Origin: Pseudomonas chlororaphis
GTDB taxonomy: Bacteria; Pseudomonadota; Gammaproteobacteria; Pseudomonadales; Pseudomonadaceae
Assembly (NCBI RefSeq): GCF_003731765.1
Contig: NZ_MOAL01000004.1
Coordinates: forward strand, 1,178,001 to 1,242,000
Direction of reading: 5' to 3'
Length of the DNA stretch: 64,000 nucleotides
Under the pieces are notes generated by a model. The model was not told the DNA's origin. It worked only from the letters and a program-made list of their open reading frames with translations, and searched no databases. The translations under genes were made by a program, and so were the position numbers. This document shows, one piece after another, positions 45,696 to 56,023 of this stretch (positions within the stretch are counted from its first letter, which is position 1; every line of letters begins with the position of its first letter).

Positions 45696-47063
45696 TTACG
45701 CAGCCTCCACATTGAGCATGAGTTGGGCATGCATGGCTTCTGCGGCCAGCTTGCCGTGTTGCACCGCCTGCACGGTGAGGTCCTGGCCGAGGCTGACGCA
45801 GTCGCCGCCGGCGTACACTCCGGGCAGGCTGGTGCGCAGTTGCTCGTCGACCTGGATGCGCTCGCCGGCGCGTTTCAACTCCCGCGCCAAGGGGTCGCTC
45901 AGGGCCGCACCGTCGAAGCCCTGGCCGATGGCCTTGAAGATGGCGTCGGCTGCCAGCTCGAAGGTTTCCCCGGTGGTCTGCAGGCGGCCCTCGGTGAGGC
46001 GGGTACGGGCGAAGCGCATGCCGCGCACCTGGCCCTGGTCGTTGAGCAACACCTCCTCGGGGGCGGCCCAGGTGAGCAGTCGCACCTGATTGGCCTTGGC
46101 AATGTCTTGCTCATGTTCGGTGGCGCCCATTTCTTCGAGGCCACGGCGATACACCAGGTTCACGTCGCGGGCGCCGAGGCGGGCCATTTGCACGGCCATG
46201 TCGATGGCGGTGTTGCCGGCGCCCAGGACGATGCAACGGTCTGCCAGGGGCAGTTGGCTGAGGTCGTCAGCCTGGCGCAGTTCACGGATGTAGTCGGTGG
46301 CGGCCAGCAGGCCGGGGGCGTCCTCGTGGGCCAGGCCCAACTGCTTGCTGGCGGCCAGGCCGAGGCCGAGGAACACCGCGTCGAATTGCTGGTGCAGGTC
46401 GGTCAGGGTCAGGTTGTCGCCGAGCTTCTGGCCATGGCGGATTTCGATGCCGCCGATCTGCAGCAAAAACTCCAGCTCCTTCTGGGCGAAGTCATCCACC
46501 AGCTTGTATTTGGCGATCCCGTATTCATTCAGGCCGCCGGCTTTTTCCCGGGCTTCGAAAATCACCACGTCGTGGCCGTGCAACGCACAACGATGGGCGC
46601 AGGACAGCCCGGCCGGGCCGGCCCCGACCACGGCGATCCGCTTGCCGGTGGCCGCCGCACGCTGGAACGGGTGCTGGCTGAAGTGCGCGTTGTCCACGGC
46701 GTAGCGTTGCAGCAGGCCGATCAGCACCGGGGCGCATTCCTCGGCGTTGTTTCTGACGCAGGCTTGCTGGCACAGAATCTCGGTCGGGCAGACCCGGGCG
46801 CAACTGCCGCCGAGGATGTTGGCCGAGAGAATTTTCTGCGCCGCGCCCTGCACGTTGTCGGTGTGGATATTGCGGATAAACGACGGAATGTCGATGTCGC
46901 TGGGGCACGCATTGACGCACGGTGCGTCGTAGCAATACAGGCAGCGCGAGGCTTCCAGGTGCGCCTGGCGGGCGTTGAGCGCGGGGGCCAGGTCGGTGAA
47001 ATGGCCAGCGAGGGTGGCCCCGTCCTGAGAGGGATGGGGCAAATGGTTCAGGGTCTTGATCAC
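45696..47063 (-). CDS. preT: Dihydropyrimidine dehydrogenase, PreT subunit
   Basis: A 455-residue flavoprotein similar to the small subunit of glutamate synthase. Its N-terminus carries a Cys-rich Fe-S region (CYDAPCVNACPSDIDIP and ARVCPTEILCQQACVRN), then VVGAGPAGLSCAHR for FAD and a second nucleotide fold (VLGAGNTAIDMAVQMARLGA) for NAD(P)H. It passes electrons to PreA. The start is a GTG at 47063. A REP doublet separates it from the dihydropyrimidinase gene upstream on the same strand. Confidence 0.94.
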   Translation of the reverse strand: MIKTLNHLPHPSQDGATLAGHFTDLAPALNARQAHLEASRCLYCYDAPCVNACPSDIDIPSFIRNIHTDNVQGAAQKILSANILGGSCARVCPTEILCQQACVRNNAEECAPVLIGLLQRYAVDNAHFSQHPFQRAAATGKRIAVVGAGPAGLSCAHRCALHGHDVVIFEAREKAGGLNEYGIAKYKLVDDFAQKELEFLLQIGGIEIRHGQKLGDNLTLTDLHQQFDAVFLGLGLAASKQLGLAHEDAPGLLAATDYIRELRQADDLSQLPLADRCIVLGAGNTAIDMAVQMARLGARDVNLVYRRGLEEMGATEHEQDIAKANQVRLLTWAAPEEVLLNDQGQVRGMRFARTRLTEGRLQTTGETFELAADAIFKAIGQGFDGAALSDPLARELKRAGERIQVDEQLRTSLPGVYAGGDCVSLGQDLTVQAVQHGKLAAEAMHAQLMLNVEAA

Positions 47064-47138
47064 GGTTCAGGCCTCACGGTTTTTTATCGGCTGCCTCTGA
47101 CGGGCATCTGCTTGGCGTTACACACAACATCGCTTTAG

Positions 47139-47219
47139 GTAGGAGCCGGCTTGCCGGCGAAGGGCCCTTGAGCAATGCGCTGTGTTTGGGGGCGCTATCG
47201 CTGGCAAGCCAGCTCCTAC
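47139..47219. repeat. REP doublet (REPIN) between the dihydropyrimidinase and preT genes
   Basis: GTAGGAGCCGGCTTGCCGG at 47139 faces ATCGCTGGCAAGCCAGCTC ending at 47219, about 80 bases in total. It lies in the 3' untranslated part after hydA and before preT on the same transcript. A partial third copy follows at about 47223-47236. Confidence 0.9.
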
Positions 47220-47242
47220 ACAAGCCAGCGCCTACACAAGGA

Positions 47243-48709
<1,467 letters not shown>

Positions 48710-48752
48710 TTATGCCGGTTCTAAGTGTTTTGTAATGAGCATGCTGAGGGAT

Positions 48753-48786
48753 TTTTTATTCCTGTCAGCGGTGTCAGGAATAAAAA
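48753..48786. repeat. 12-bp perfect inverted repeat TTTTTATTCCTG...CAGGAATAAAAA
   Basis: TTTTTATTCCTG (48753-48764) is the reverse complement of CAGGAATAAAAA (48775-48786) with a 10-base loop. It is close to the hydA start (on the minus strand) and flanked by A/T runs, so it may act as a terminator or an operator. Confidence 0.6.
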
Positions 48787-48879
48787 CTAGTCGCTGTTGG
48801 AAGAATGATCAAGATTATTTTTCATAAGCTTATATCGTTATTAAGTTATTGAAAAATAAAGATAAAAATACAAAATCCG

Positions 48880-48907
48880 CAAAATGGTGCAGCCGTTCAC
48901 CATTTTG
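48880..48907. promoter_or_regulatory. 10-bp perfect inverted repeat with nearby TGGTCAA half-site
   Basis: CAAAATGGTG (48880-48889) and CACCATTTTG (48898-48907) are exact inverted repeats. Just downstream, TTGACA (48914-48919) and TGGTCAA (48931-48937) lie 11 bases apart; on the other strand TGGTCAA reads TTGACCA, the RutR half-site. Either could be the operator of the RutR-type regulator. Confidence 0.5.
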
Positions 48908-49104
48908 ACGCACTTGACAGGATCCAAATATGGTCAAGATTTCCTATGTGAAATCAGCTGCTTGAGGGGTGCTTGCCGCCTATAGGAAAGTTTTGAAAAA
49001 AATACCTGTGCACCAGATTGAGTCCTGACTGAACGGACAACTTGCCTTGCATTCGGCCTGAGTGGAGAGGCAACTAACCGAGGGCTGCTTAGTTGCACGG
49101 ATAA

Positions 49105-49122
49105 AACTGATTAACATCAGTT
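49105..49122. promoter_or_regulatory. Inverted repeat AACTGAT-TAAC-ATCAGTT
   Basis: Perfect 7-base arms around a 4-base spacer, about 184 bases upstream of the NCS1 permease start. This is the size and symmetry expected of a dimeric helix-turn-helix regulator site. Confidence 0.5.
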
Positions 49123-49305
49123 GTTTACATGGATTTCAGTGATTCGGCAGAACCGTCAAGGGGCAACCCGGCACGTTTATTGAGTGCCGCCGCTGACAGG
49201 TTGGCCGGTGGCTGAAAGTCGTAAGTTCTCCGGCCATCGTCCGGCTCGCGGTCCCCCCGCCAGCCGCCTGATGAGCAAAATAATCAAAAGAACAGTGGAG
49301 CGGCC

Positions 49306-50793
49306 ATGCAACAGAACAGATCTCAAGTGACCGAGCGCGACGGCCTGTACGAGCTGGACGCCGGCAGTGATGTACTCGACAGCCCCCGTTACAACCACGA
49401 CATCGCCCCGACCAAGGTCGCGGAACGCACCTGGAACAAATGGCACATCACCGCATTGTGGGTCGGCATGTCGATCTGCGTGCCCACCTACACCCTGGGC
49501 GGGGTGCTCACCGCCTACTTCGGGCTGTCGGTGGGGGAGGCGCTGCTGGCGATCCTCCTGGCCAACGTCGTGGTCCTGATCCCCCTGACCCTCAACGCCT
49601 TTCCCGGGACCAAGTACGGCATTCCGTTCCCGGTGCTGCTGCGTTCGTCGTTCGGCATCATCGGCTCCAACGTGCCGTGCCTGATCCGCGCCCTGGTGGC
49701 CTGTGGCTGGTTCGGCATCCAGACGATGTTCGGCGGCCTGGCCATCCACCTGTTCCTCGGCTCGGTCTTCGAAGGCTGGAAGGCCCTGGGCGGTACCGGC
49801 GAGGTGATCGGCTTCATGATCTTCTGGGCCCTCAACCTGTGGGTGGTGCTGCGCGGCGCCGAGTCGATCAAATGGCTGGAAACCCTGTCTGCACCCTTGT
49901 TGGTCCTGGTGGGCGCGGGGCTGCTGGTGTGGGCCTTGCCGAATGTCTCGCTGACCGAGTTGCTGGCCCAGCCGCCCAAGCGTCCGGAAGGCGCCAGTGT
50001 CACCAGTTACTTTATGGCCGGGCTCACGGCGATGGTGGGTTTCTGGGCCACCTTGTCGCTGAACATTCCCGACTTCAGCCGCTACGCGAAAAGCCAGAAG
50101 GCGCAGATTCTCGGGCAGATCTACGGCTTGCCCCTGACCATGTTCCTGTTCGCGGCCCTGGGCGTAGTGCTGACCGCCGCCTCGGCCAAGCTGGTGGGGG
50201 TGACCGTCTCCGACCCGGTGAGCCTGATCGGGCATATCCAGAGCCCGGGCTGGGTGGCCGTGGCCATGGCGCTGATCATCATCGCCACCCTGTCGACCAA
50301 TACCGCCGCCAATATCGTCTCGCCCACCAATGACTTCCAGAACCTGGCGCCGAAGCTGATCGGGCGCACCAAGGCGGTGATCCTCACCGGCCTGGTGGGC
50401 CTGGCGCTGATGGCCCACGAACTGCTGAAAAAGCTCGGCCTGCTGGTCTCCGACGTGAGCCTGGAGACGGTCTATTCCAACTGGCTGCTGGGCTATTCGA
50501 GCCTTCTGGGGCCGATCGCCGGGATCATGGTGGTGGACTATTTCATCATCAAGAAACAGCAACTGGACCTGCCCGGGCTGTACCGCGACGACGTCTACCC
50601 GGCGTGGAACTGGAACGGCTTTATCGCCTTCGGTGTGCCGGTGGTGCTGACCCTGCTGTCCCTGGGCAGCGACCTGTTCAGTTGGTTCTACAGCTACGGC
50701 TGGTTCACCGGTTCGGCCCTGGGCGGCTTGCTCTACTACGGCCTGTGCAGCCTGCGCAGCCCACAGACTGTGGCCGTCAAAACCCCGGTATGA
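49306..50793 (+). CDS. NCS1-family nucleobase/hydantoin permease
   Basis: A 495-residue permease with 12 predicted helices, from WNKWHITALWVGMSICVPTYTLGG to GGLLYYGLCSL. NCS1 signature elements include FPGTKYGIPFPVLLRSSFGIIGSNVP (helix 3 region) and NIPDFSRYAKSQKAQILGQIYGLP. It probably imports uracil, thymine or dihydropyrimidines for the surrounding pathway. A GGAG site precedes the ATG. It is divergent from the dihydropyrimidinase gene and upstream of the amidohydrolase on its own strand. Confidence 0.92.
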   Translation: MQQNRSQVTERDGLYELDAGSDVLDSPRYNHDIAPTKVAERTWNKWHITALWVGMSICVPTYTLGGVLTAYFGLSVGEALLAILLANVVVLIPLTLNAFPGTKYGIPFPVLLRSSFGIIGSNVPCLIRALVACGWFGIQTMFGGLAIHLFLGSVFEGWKALGGTGEVIGFMIFWALNLWVVLRGAESIKWLETLSAPLLVLVGAGLLVWALPNVSLTELLAQPPKRPEGASVTSYFMAGLTAMVGFWATLSLNIPDFSRYAKSQKAQILGQIYGLPLTMFLFAALGVVLTAASAKLVGVTVSDPVSLIGHIQSPGWVAVAMALIIIATLSTNTAANIVSPTNDFQNLAPKLIGRTKAVILTGLVGLALMAHELLKKLGLLVSDVSLETVYSNWLLGYSSLLGPIAGIMVVDYFIIKKQQLDLPGLYRDDVYPAWNWNGFIAFGVPVVLTLLSLGSDLFSWFYSYGWFTGSALGGLLYYGLCSLRSPQTVAVKTPV

Positions 50794-50834
50794 ACCCAGC
50801 CGCCACTCGTGCAGGCCCGCTGTGATGTTCAGCA

Positions 50835-51000
50835 TCACGGCGGGGACGGGACGCGGAGCTCGGGAACCAGAAGCCGGGGCGTCGCTGGTTCCCACGCTCG
50901 GCGTGGGAATGCCCCCGCGACGCTCCGCGTCACCGCAGAGCAGGACCAGAAAGCAATGAACACCCAGGCGCAGCCTGGGAACGATCAGAAAAAAAGCCTG
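50835..51000. repeat. Palindromic intergenic repeat of the TTCCCACGC family
   Basis: TTCCCACGCTCGGCGTGGGAA (50890-50910, 21 bases with perfect arms) is flanked by related blocks (GGGAACCAG and GCAGCCTGGGAAC). This is an abundant Pseudomonas intergenic repeat. It lies between the permease and the amidohydrolase genes. Confidence 0.6.
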
Positions 51001-51011
51001 AGGAGATCACC

Positions 51012-52283
51012 ATGAACGCTGCCGTAGAGGTTCTGCAATCCAGCCATCAGCACATCAACCGCGACCGCCTGTGGCAATCGCTCATGGAACTGGCCCAGCT
51101 CGGTGCCACGGTCAAGGGCGGGGTCTGTCGCCTAGCCCTGACCGACCTCGATCGCCAGGCTCGGGATTTGTTCGTGAAGTGGTGCGAGGAGGCCGGGTGC
51201 ACCGTGACCGTGGACGGCATCGGCAATATTTTCGCCCGTCGCCCCGGGCGCAATCCGCAACTGCCGCCGGTGATGACCGGCAGCCATATCGACACCCAGC
51301 CCACCGGCGGCAAGTTCGACGGCTGCTTTGGCGTGCTGGCCGGGGTGGAAGTCATGCGCACCCTCAACGACCTCAAGCTGGAAACCGAGGCGCCCCTGGA
51401 AGTGGTGGTCTGGACCAACGAAGAAGGCTCGCGCTTTCCGCCGTGCATGATGGGTTCCGGGGTCTTTGCCGAGAAGTTCACCCTGGAAGACACCCTGGCC
51501 AAGACCGATGCCGACGGCGTGACCGTGGGCGATGCGCTCAATGCCATTGGCTACGCGGGTACGCGCAACGTCAGCGGGCACGCGGTGGGGGCGTATTTCG
51601 AAGCGCATATCGAGCAGGGGCCGATCCTCGAGGATGAGCGCAAGACCATTGGCATTGTCCTCGGCGCCCTCGGCCAGAAGTGGTTCGACCTCAAGCTGCG
51701 CGGCGTCGAAGCCCATGCCGGGCCGACCCCGATGCACCTGCGCAAGGACGCCTTGGTGGGGGCCGCGGCGGTAGTGGCTGCGGTCAACCGCGCCGCCCTC
51801 GGCCATCAACCCCACGCCTGCGGCACCGTGGGTTGCCTGCAAGCCTACCCAGGTTCGCGCAACGTGATCCCCGGTGAAGTGCGCATGACCCTGGACTTCC
51901 GCCACCTGGAACCGACCCGCCTGGATTCGATGATTGCCGAGGTGCGCCAGGTGATCGACAGCACCTGCGAAGAACACGGCCTGAGTTTCGAACTGACGCC
52001 GACGGCCGACTTTCCGCCGCTGTATTTCGACCCGGTGTGCGTCGAGGCCGTGCGCGGGGCGGCGCAAGGACTTGGCCTGTCCCACATGGACATCGTCAGC
52101 GGCGCTGGCCACGACGCGATCTTCCTCGCGGAACTGGGCCCGGCGGGCATGATCTTCGTGCCGTGCGAAGGCGGCATCAGCCACAACGAAATCGAAAACG
52201 CCGACCCCGACGACCTGGCGGCCGGCTGCGCGGTGCTGCTGCGCGCCATGCTCGCCGCCTCCCAATCCATCGCCCAGCGCTGA
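51012..52283 (+). CDS. N-carbamoyl-beta-alanine amidohydrolase (Zn-dependent hydantoinase/carbamoylase family)
   Basis: A 423-residue M20-type amidase. The metal site is visible in MTGSHIDTQPTGGKFDGCFGVLAG (about 91-114), WTNEEGSRFPPCMMGSGVF (about 136) and, further on, AHIEQGPILE and GAGHDAIFLAELGPAGMIFVPCEGGISHNE. It hydrolyses N-carbamoyl-beta-alanine to beta-alanine, carbon dioxide and ammonia, completing reductive pyrimidine degradation. A GAGGAGAT ribosome binding site precedes the ATG. A REP array starts only three bases after its stop codon. Confidence 0.93.
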   Translation: MNAAVEVLQSSHQHINRDRLWQSLMELAQLGATVKGGVCRLALTDLDRQARDLFVKWCEEAGCTVTVDGIGNIFARRPGRNPQLPPVMTGSHIDTQPTGGKFDGCFGVLAGVEVMRTLNDLKLETEAPLEVVVWTNEEGSRFPPCMMGSGVFAEKFTLEDTLAKTDADGVTVGDALNAIGYAGTRNVSGHAVGAYFEAHIEQGPILEDERKTIGIVLGALGQKWFDLKLRGVEAHAGPTPMHLRKDALVGAAAVVAAVNRAALGHQPHACGTVGCLQAYPGSRNVIPGEVRMTLDFRHLEPTRLDSMIAEVRQVIDSTCEEHGLSFELTPTADFPPLYFDPVCVEAVRGAAQGLGLSHMDIVSGAGHDAIFLAELGPAGMIFVPCEGGISHNEIENADPDDLAAGCAVLLRAMLAASQSIAQR

Positions 52284-52286
52284 ACC

Positions 52287-52992
52287 GTAGGAGCCGGCTT
52301 GCCGGCGAAGGGCCCCGCAAGGCATGCGCCGCCCAGGCCGACGCCTTCGCTGGCAAGCCAGCTCCTACAAGGGCGGTGTTTCCACGAGCTCGGCCACGCC
52401 GCCATTCCCGTAGGAGCCGGCTTGCCGGCGAAGAGGCCCGCAAGACGTGCACCGCCCAGGCCGACGCCTTCGCTGGCAAGCCAGCTCCTACAAGGGCGTG
52501 CGGTGTTTCCAGGAGCCCGCCCACGCCGCCATTCCCGTAGGAGCCGGCTTGCCGGCGAAGGGGCCCGCAAGACGTGCGCCCGCCCAGGCCGACGCTTTCG
52601 CTGGCAAGCCAGCTCCTACAAGGGCGTGCGGTGTTTCCACGAGCTCGGCCACGCCGCCATTCCCGTAGGAGCCGGCTTGCCGGCGAAGGGGCCCGCAAGA
52701 CGTGCACCGCCCAGGCCGACGCTTTCGCTGGCAAGCCAGCTCCTACAAGGGCGGTGTTTTCAGGAACCTGCCCACGCCGCCATTTCCGTAGGAGCCGGCT
52801 TGCCGGCGAAGGGGCCCGCAAGGCATGCACCGCCCAGGCCGACGCTTTCGCTGGCAAGCCAGCTCCTACAAGGGCGGTGTTTTCAGGAGCCTGCCCACGC
52901 CGCCATTCCCGTAGGAGCCGGCTTGCCGGCGATGGGGGCCGCCAGGCATGCGCCGCCCAGGCCGACGCTTTCGCTGGCAAGCCAGCTCCTAC
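52287..52992. repeat. Tandem array of six REP doublets (REPINs)
   Basis: Six copies of GTAGGAGCCGGCTTGCCGG begin at 52287, 52410, 52537, 52665, 52788 and 52911 (period 123-128). Each is followed about 37 bases later by the opposed half TTCGCTGGCAAGCCAGCTC (ending at 52368, 52491, 52619, 52746, 52869 and 52992). The half-to-half and unit-to-unit spacers are themselves repeated, with alternating variants, so whole units were duplicated. No RAYT transposase gene is in the window. Confidence 0.96.
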
Positions 52993-53046
52993 AAGGGCAT
53001 CGTGAGCCGCTTTGCCTGGCGTACACTGGCGAACTTTTCGCACTGG

Positions 53047-53610
53047 ATGTCGACTATGCACAGGATGGCGCTCTGTCTGGCCCTGGCGCTGAGCCTGGGG
53101 GGTTGTATCGATTACAAATGGGGCCACGACTGGAAGGCCGACAGCCTCGGCGGTTGGCAGGACGCCAGCAAGGGAAGGTATGAACAAGGCACCTCGTTCA
53201 AGCTCGCCTGCGGGCCCGAGCCGCTGTATGTGAAGGTGACATCCACGCCGTCCCACCACCTGATGTCGTTGCTGTTCATTCCCCTGGTCCCGGCGGCCAC
53301 CGGCGATGACAACCATCTGAGCATCAACGCCCGCTACCCCAGCCTCTCGGCCTGCTCGTCGGCCGCGCAGAACCCCTTGGTGATCAAGCTGGACAACCGG
53401 GTAATCAGCAATATCGGCTACGTGGCCGGCAACCAGGCGGGCAGTTGCGAGCTTCGGCTGGACGAGCGCGAGTTGCAGGGCGAGCGGGTGTCGATCGAGG
53501 TCAATCAGGCCGTGCTGCCTTGCGCCGTGGCGCCGCTGACCTTGAAGAAAAACAGCTTCTTCTGCCTGCGGCAAACCCAGTACGGCGGTTCCAAGCCCTG
53601 TAACCGTTAA
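53047..53610 (+). CDS. Uncharacterized lipoprotein
   Basis: A 187-residue protein with a lipoprotein signal: MALCLALALSLGGC ends with a clear lipobox (LGGC), after which the mature protein starts CIDYKWGHDW. The residues after Cys (I, D) may keep it in the inner membrane by the Asp+2-type rule, though here Asp is at +3, so location is uncertain. Several Cys (GPE region, SACSS, SCELR, CAVAP, FFCLRQ) may form disulfides. Three in-frame ATGs (53047, 53056, 53065) compete. Function unknown. It follows the REP array and no neighbour suggests a role. Confidence 0.7.
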   Translation: MSTMHRMALCLALALSLGGCIDYKWGHDWKADSLGGWQDASKGRYEQGTSFKLACGPEPLYVKVTSTPSHHLMSLLFIPLVPAATGDDNHLSINARYPSLSACSSAAQNPLVIKLDNRVISNIGYVAGNQAGSCELRLDERELQGERVSIEVNQAVLPCAVAPLTLKKNSFFCLRQTQYGGSKPCNR

Positions 53611-53719
53611 TACCGGTCAGCCGCACGAACCTAAGCTAATTCCTAAAAAGTATTTATTTTCTGTTTGTTAGATCGATTAGCTTTTAGCGACTTTCCTGTC
53701 TCCCAGAAGGTTCGCCCCC

Positions 53720-53833
53720 ATGCGCCTGCCCTTTGCTTTGCGTCGTAGCGTGTCGATCGCCGCCTTGGCCGCCCTGGAAACCGCCAAGGTGGATGCCCGG
53801 GCCGTGCAGTTGTGGAGCTCGAAATCGTTGTAA
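53720..53833 (+). CDS. 37-residue open frame, possible leader or gene remnant
   Basis: ATGCGCCTGCCC at 53720 opens a 37-codon frame (MRLPFALRRSVSIAALAALE...) with AGAAGG (53705-53710) nine bases upstream. The basic N-terminus and hydrophobic centre look like a signal peptide; the tail (VDARAVQLWSSKSL) does not continue into a domain. It may be a truncated periplasmic protein gene or a small translated leader upstream of the betaine importer. Weak evidence. Confidence 0.3.
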   Translation: MRLPFALRRSVSIAALAALETAKVDARAVQLWSSKSL

Positions 53834-53857
53834 TTGACCGTTAGATCGCTTTCGCCT

Positions 53858-53880
53858 GTAGGAGCCGGCTTGCCGGCGAA
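53858..53880 (+). repeat. Single REP element
   Basis: A lone GTAGGAGCCGGCTTGCCGG copy lies between the 37-codon frame and the importer gene. No opposed half follows, so this is a solo REP. Confidence 0.85.
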
Positions 53881-53945
53881 CAGGTCCCCCCTTTTTCTTG
53901 TTCACCGTCGGCTACGCCATTCCGCGTCTGGCGTCAGGAGTTCCC

Positions 53946-56015
53946 GTGTCTGCCGTTCACCCCCAACAGGCTTTCGCTGTTCCGGCCCCCGCCGCCACGC
54001 CAGCGAACCACACCGACGTGGTGCTGGAGCTGCGTCAGTTGACCAAGACTTACGGCCGCCGCCGCGGCCAGAGCGCGCCGCCGGCGGTGCAGCAGGTCAG
54101 CATCAAGGTGCGCCGTGGCGAAGTGCTGTGCCTGATGGGCACGTCCGGCAGTGGTAAATCGACCCTGTTGCGCCATATCAACCGCTTGATCGAGCCCAGC
54201 AGCGGCGAGGTGCTGATCGACGGCCAAGCCATCAGCCAACTGTCGACCCAGGAATTGCGCACCCTGCGTTCGCGGCGCATCGGCATGGTCTTCCAGCATT
54301 TCGGCCTGCTGCCCCATCGCACGGTGCGCGACAACGTGGCCTTGCCCCTGGAGCTGCGCGGCGTTGCCGAAGAGCCGCGTCAGGCGGCCGCCGATGTGCA
54401 ACTGCAGGCCGTGGGCCTGGATGGCTGGGGCGATCACTACCCCCATGAGTTGTCCGGCGGCATGCAGCAGCGGGTCGGCCTGGCCCGGGCGCTGGTGACC
54501 GAGCCGGACATCCTGCTGATGGATGAACCCTTCAGCGCCCTCGACCCGACCATTCGCCGTGACCTGCAGCAGCACTTTCTGCGCCTGGTGCGCGAGCGTG
54601 GCATCACCACCTTGCTGGTGACCCACGACCCGGCCGAAGCCTTGCGCCTGGCGGACCGTATCGCGGTGCTGCGCCACGGGCGGCTGATCCAGGTCGGTAC
54701 GCCCGATGAGCTGCTGGAGCATCCCGCCGACGCCGAGGTGGCGGACTTCTTCCAGGAGCACGGCGCCGTGGCGGTGACGCCGACCCTGGCCACCCCGGCC
54801 AACCCGCTTCCCGCGGCCAGCCCCGACAGCTCGGCGTTCTCCCGAGGCCTGGCGCTGTTGCTGGGGCCTGCCGCGTTAGCCGCAAGAGGCCGTGGCGGCC
54901 TTTACTGGCTGGGTTTTGGCGTGGAGCTGGCGGCCTTGGCCGCGTTGGCTCATGGCCTGCTGCACAGCGCTTTTGCATGGGGCCTGTTGGGCGTGCTGGG
55001 GTTGCTGGCTAGCCGCTGGGCCAGCGTCCACCTGGCGTCGCGCCCGAGTCGCCAGGGCCGTTCCGATGCCCTGTTGCCCGCCCTGGTGCTGTTGCTCAGC
55101 CAGGGGCTGGTGCTGTGGCGGGTGCTGACCCCCGAGGCCAGTGGCCCGCTGCTGCAATTTCCTGCGGATCGCCAGGCCTTGCTGGCCACTGCCGAGGCCA
55201 TCGACCAACTGATCGGCTGGTCCCAGGTGACCTTCGAGTCGAGTTTTGTCGGGGTGATTGTGGCCGTGCGCACGGTGATTGAAAGCATTGAAAACCTCCT
55301 GGGCTGGCTGCCTTGGCCGGTGGCGGCCCTGGCCCTGGTGTTCCTTGCCTGGCGTTCCGCTGGCTTGGCCCTGGCCCTGACCAGTGCGGCCGCGTTGTTT
55401 TACATCGGCCTGTTCGGCTTCTGGGAACGGACCATCGCCACCCTGGCCCTGGTGGGCGCCTCGGTGCTGATCTCGCTGCTGATCGGCGTGCCGGCAGGCA
55501 TTCTCCTGGCCAAGCGGGCCCTGGCCCGGCGCCTGATCACGCCCTTGCTGGACGTCATGCAAACCCTGCCGACCTTCGTCTACCTGATCCCGGCGGTGGC
55601 GTTCTTCTCCGTGGGCAAGACCCCGGCGGTGATTGCCACGGTGATCTTCGCCCTGGCGCCGATGATCCGCCTGACCGCCCTGGGCCTGCAGGAAGTGCCG
55701 AAAAATGCCGTGGAAGCGGCGGTGGCCCACGGTGCCACGCCCTGGCAGACCCTGACCAAGGTCGAGTTGCCCCTGGCCGCCGGTTCGCTGCTGCTGGGCA
55801 TCAACCAGACCATCGTCATGAGCCTGTCGATGGTGGTGGTGGCGGCGCTGATCGGCGCCGGAGGGCTGGGCTACGACGTCATGACCGCATTACGCAACAT
55901 CAAGGGCGGCGAGGGCATGTTGGCCGGTGTGGCCATTGTCTTCTGCGCGCTGATTCCCGATCGCATCATCCAGTCGACCTTGCGCAAGCGAGACCAGGCG
56001 TTCAATCACAAGTGA
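53946..56015 (+). CDS. Fused ATPase-permease of a glycine betaine/choline-type ABC importer
   Basis: A 689-residue protein that joins a full ProV/OpuAA-type ATPase to a ProW/OpuAB-type permease. Walker A GTSGSGKST is at 65-73, the signature LSGGMQQRVGLARAL near 168, and Walker B DILLMDEPFSALDP near 188. A linker and extra hydrophobic helices follow, then the permease domain with the EAA loop EAAVAHGATPWQTLTKVELP near 580. The GTG at 53946 was chosen because CAGGAG (53935-53940) precedes it by five bases. The two functions are normally separate genes. The binding protein follows after eight bases. Confidence 0.9.
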   Translation: MSAVHPQQAFAVPAPAATPANHTDVVLELRQLTKTYGRRRGQSAPPAVQQVSIKVRRGEVLCLMGTSGSGKSTLLRHINRLIEPSSGEVLIDGQAISQLSTQELRTLRSRRIGMVFQHFGLLPHRTVRDNVALPLELRGVAEEPRQAAADVQLQAVGLDGWGDHYPHELSGGMQQRVGLARALVTEPDILLMDEPFSALDPTIRRDLQQHFLRLVRERGITTLLVTHDPAEALRLADRIAVLRHGRLIQVGTPDELLEHPADAEVADFFQEHGAVAVTPTLATPANPLPAASPDSSAFSRGLALLLGPAALAARGRGGLYWLGFGVELAALAALAHGLLHSAFAWGLLGVLGLLASRWASVHLASRPSRQGRSDALLPALVLLLSQGLVLWRVLTPEASGPLLQFPADRQALLATAEAIDQLIGWSQVTFESSFVGVIVAVRTVIESIENLLGWLPWPVAALALVFLAWRSAGLALALTSAAALFYIGLFGFWERTIATLALVGASVLISLLIGVPAGILLAKRALARRLITPLLDVMQTLPTFVYLIPAVAFFSVGKTPAVIATVIFALAPMIRLTALGLQEVPKNAVEAAVAHGATPWQTLTKVELPLAAGSLLLGINQTIVMSLSMVVVAALIGAGGLGYDVMTALRNIKGGEGMLAGVAIVFCALIPDRIIQSTLRKRDQAFNHK

Positions 56016-56023
56016 GGTGTTTC

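Noticed and set aside
52287..52992. CRISPR array interpretation of the regular repeats.
   Set aside because: Spacers are themselves repeated, units contain opposed REP halves, the period is about 125 bases and no cas genes are present.
52177..53574. Long minus-strand frame through the REP array giving a protein with six copies of a PASRLLREWRRG-like block.
   Set aside because: The repetition comes from the REP units, whose length is nearly a multiple of three; there is no ribosome binding site and the frame crosses two real genes.
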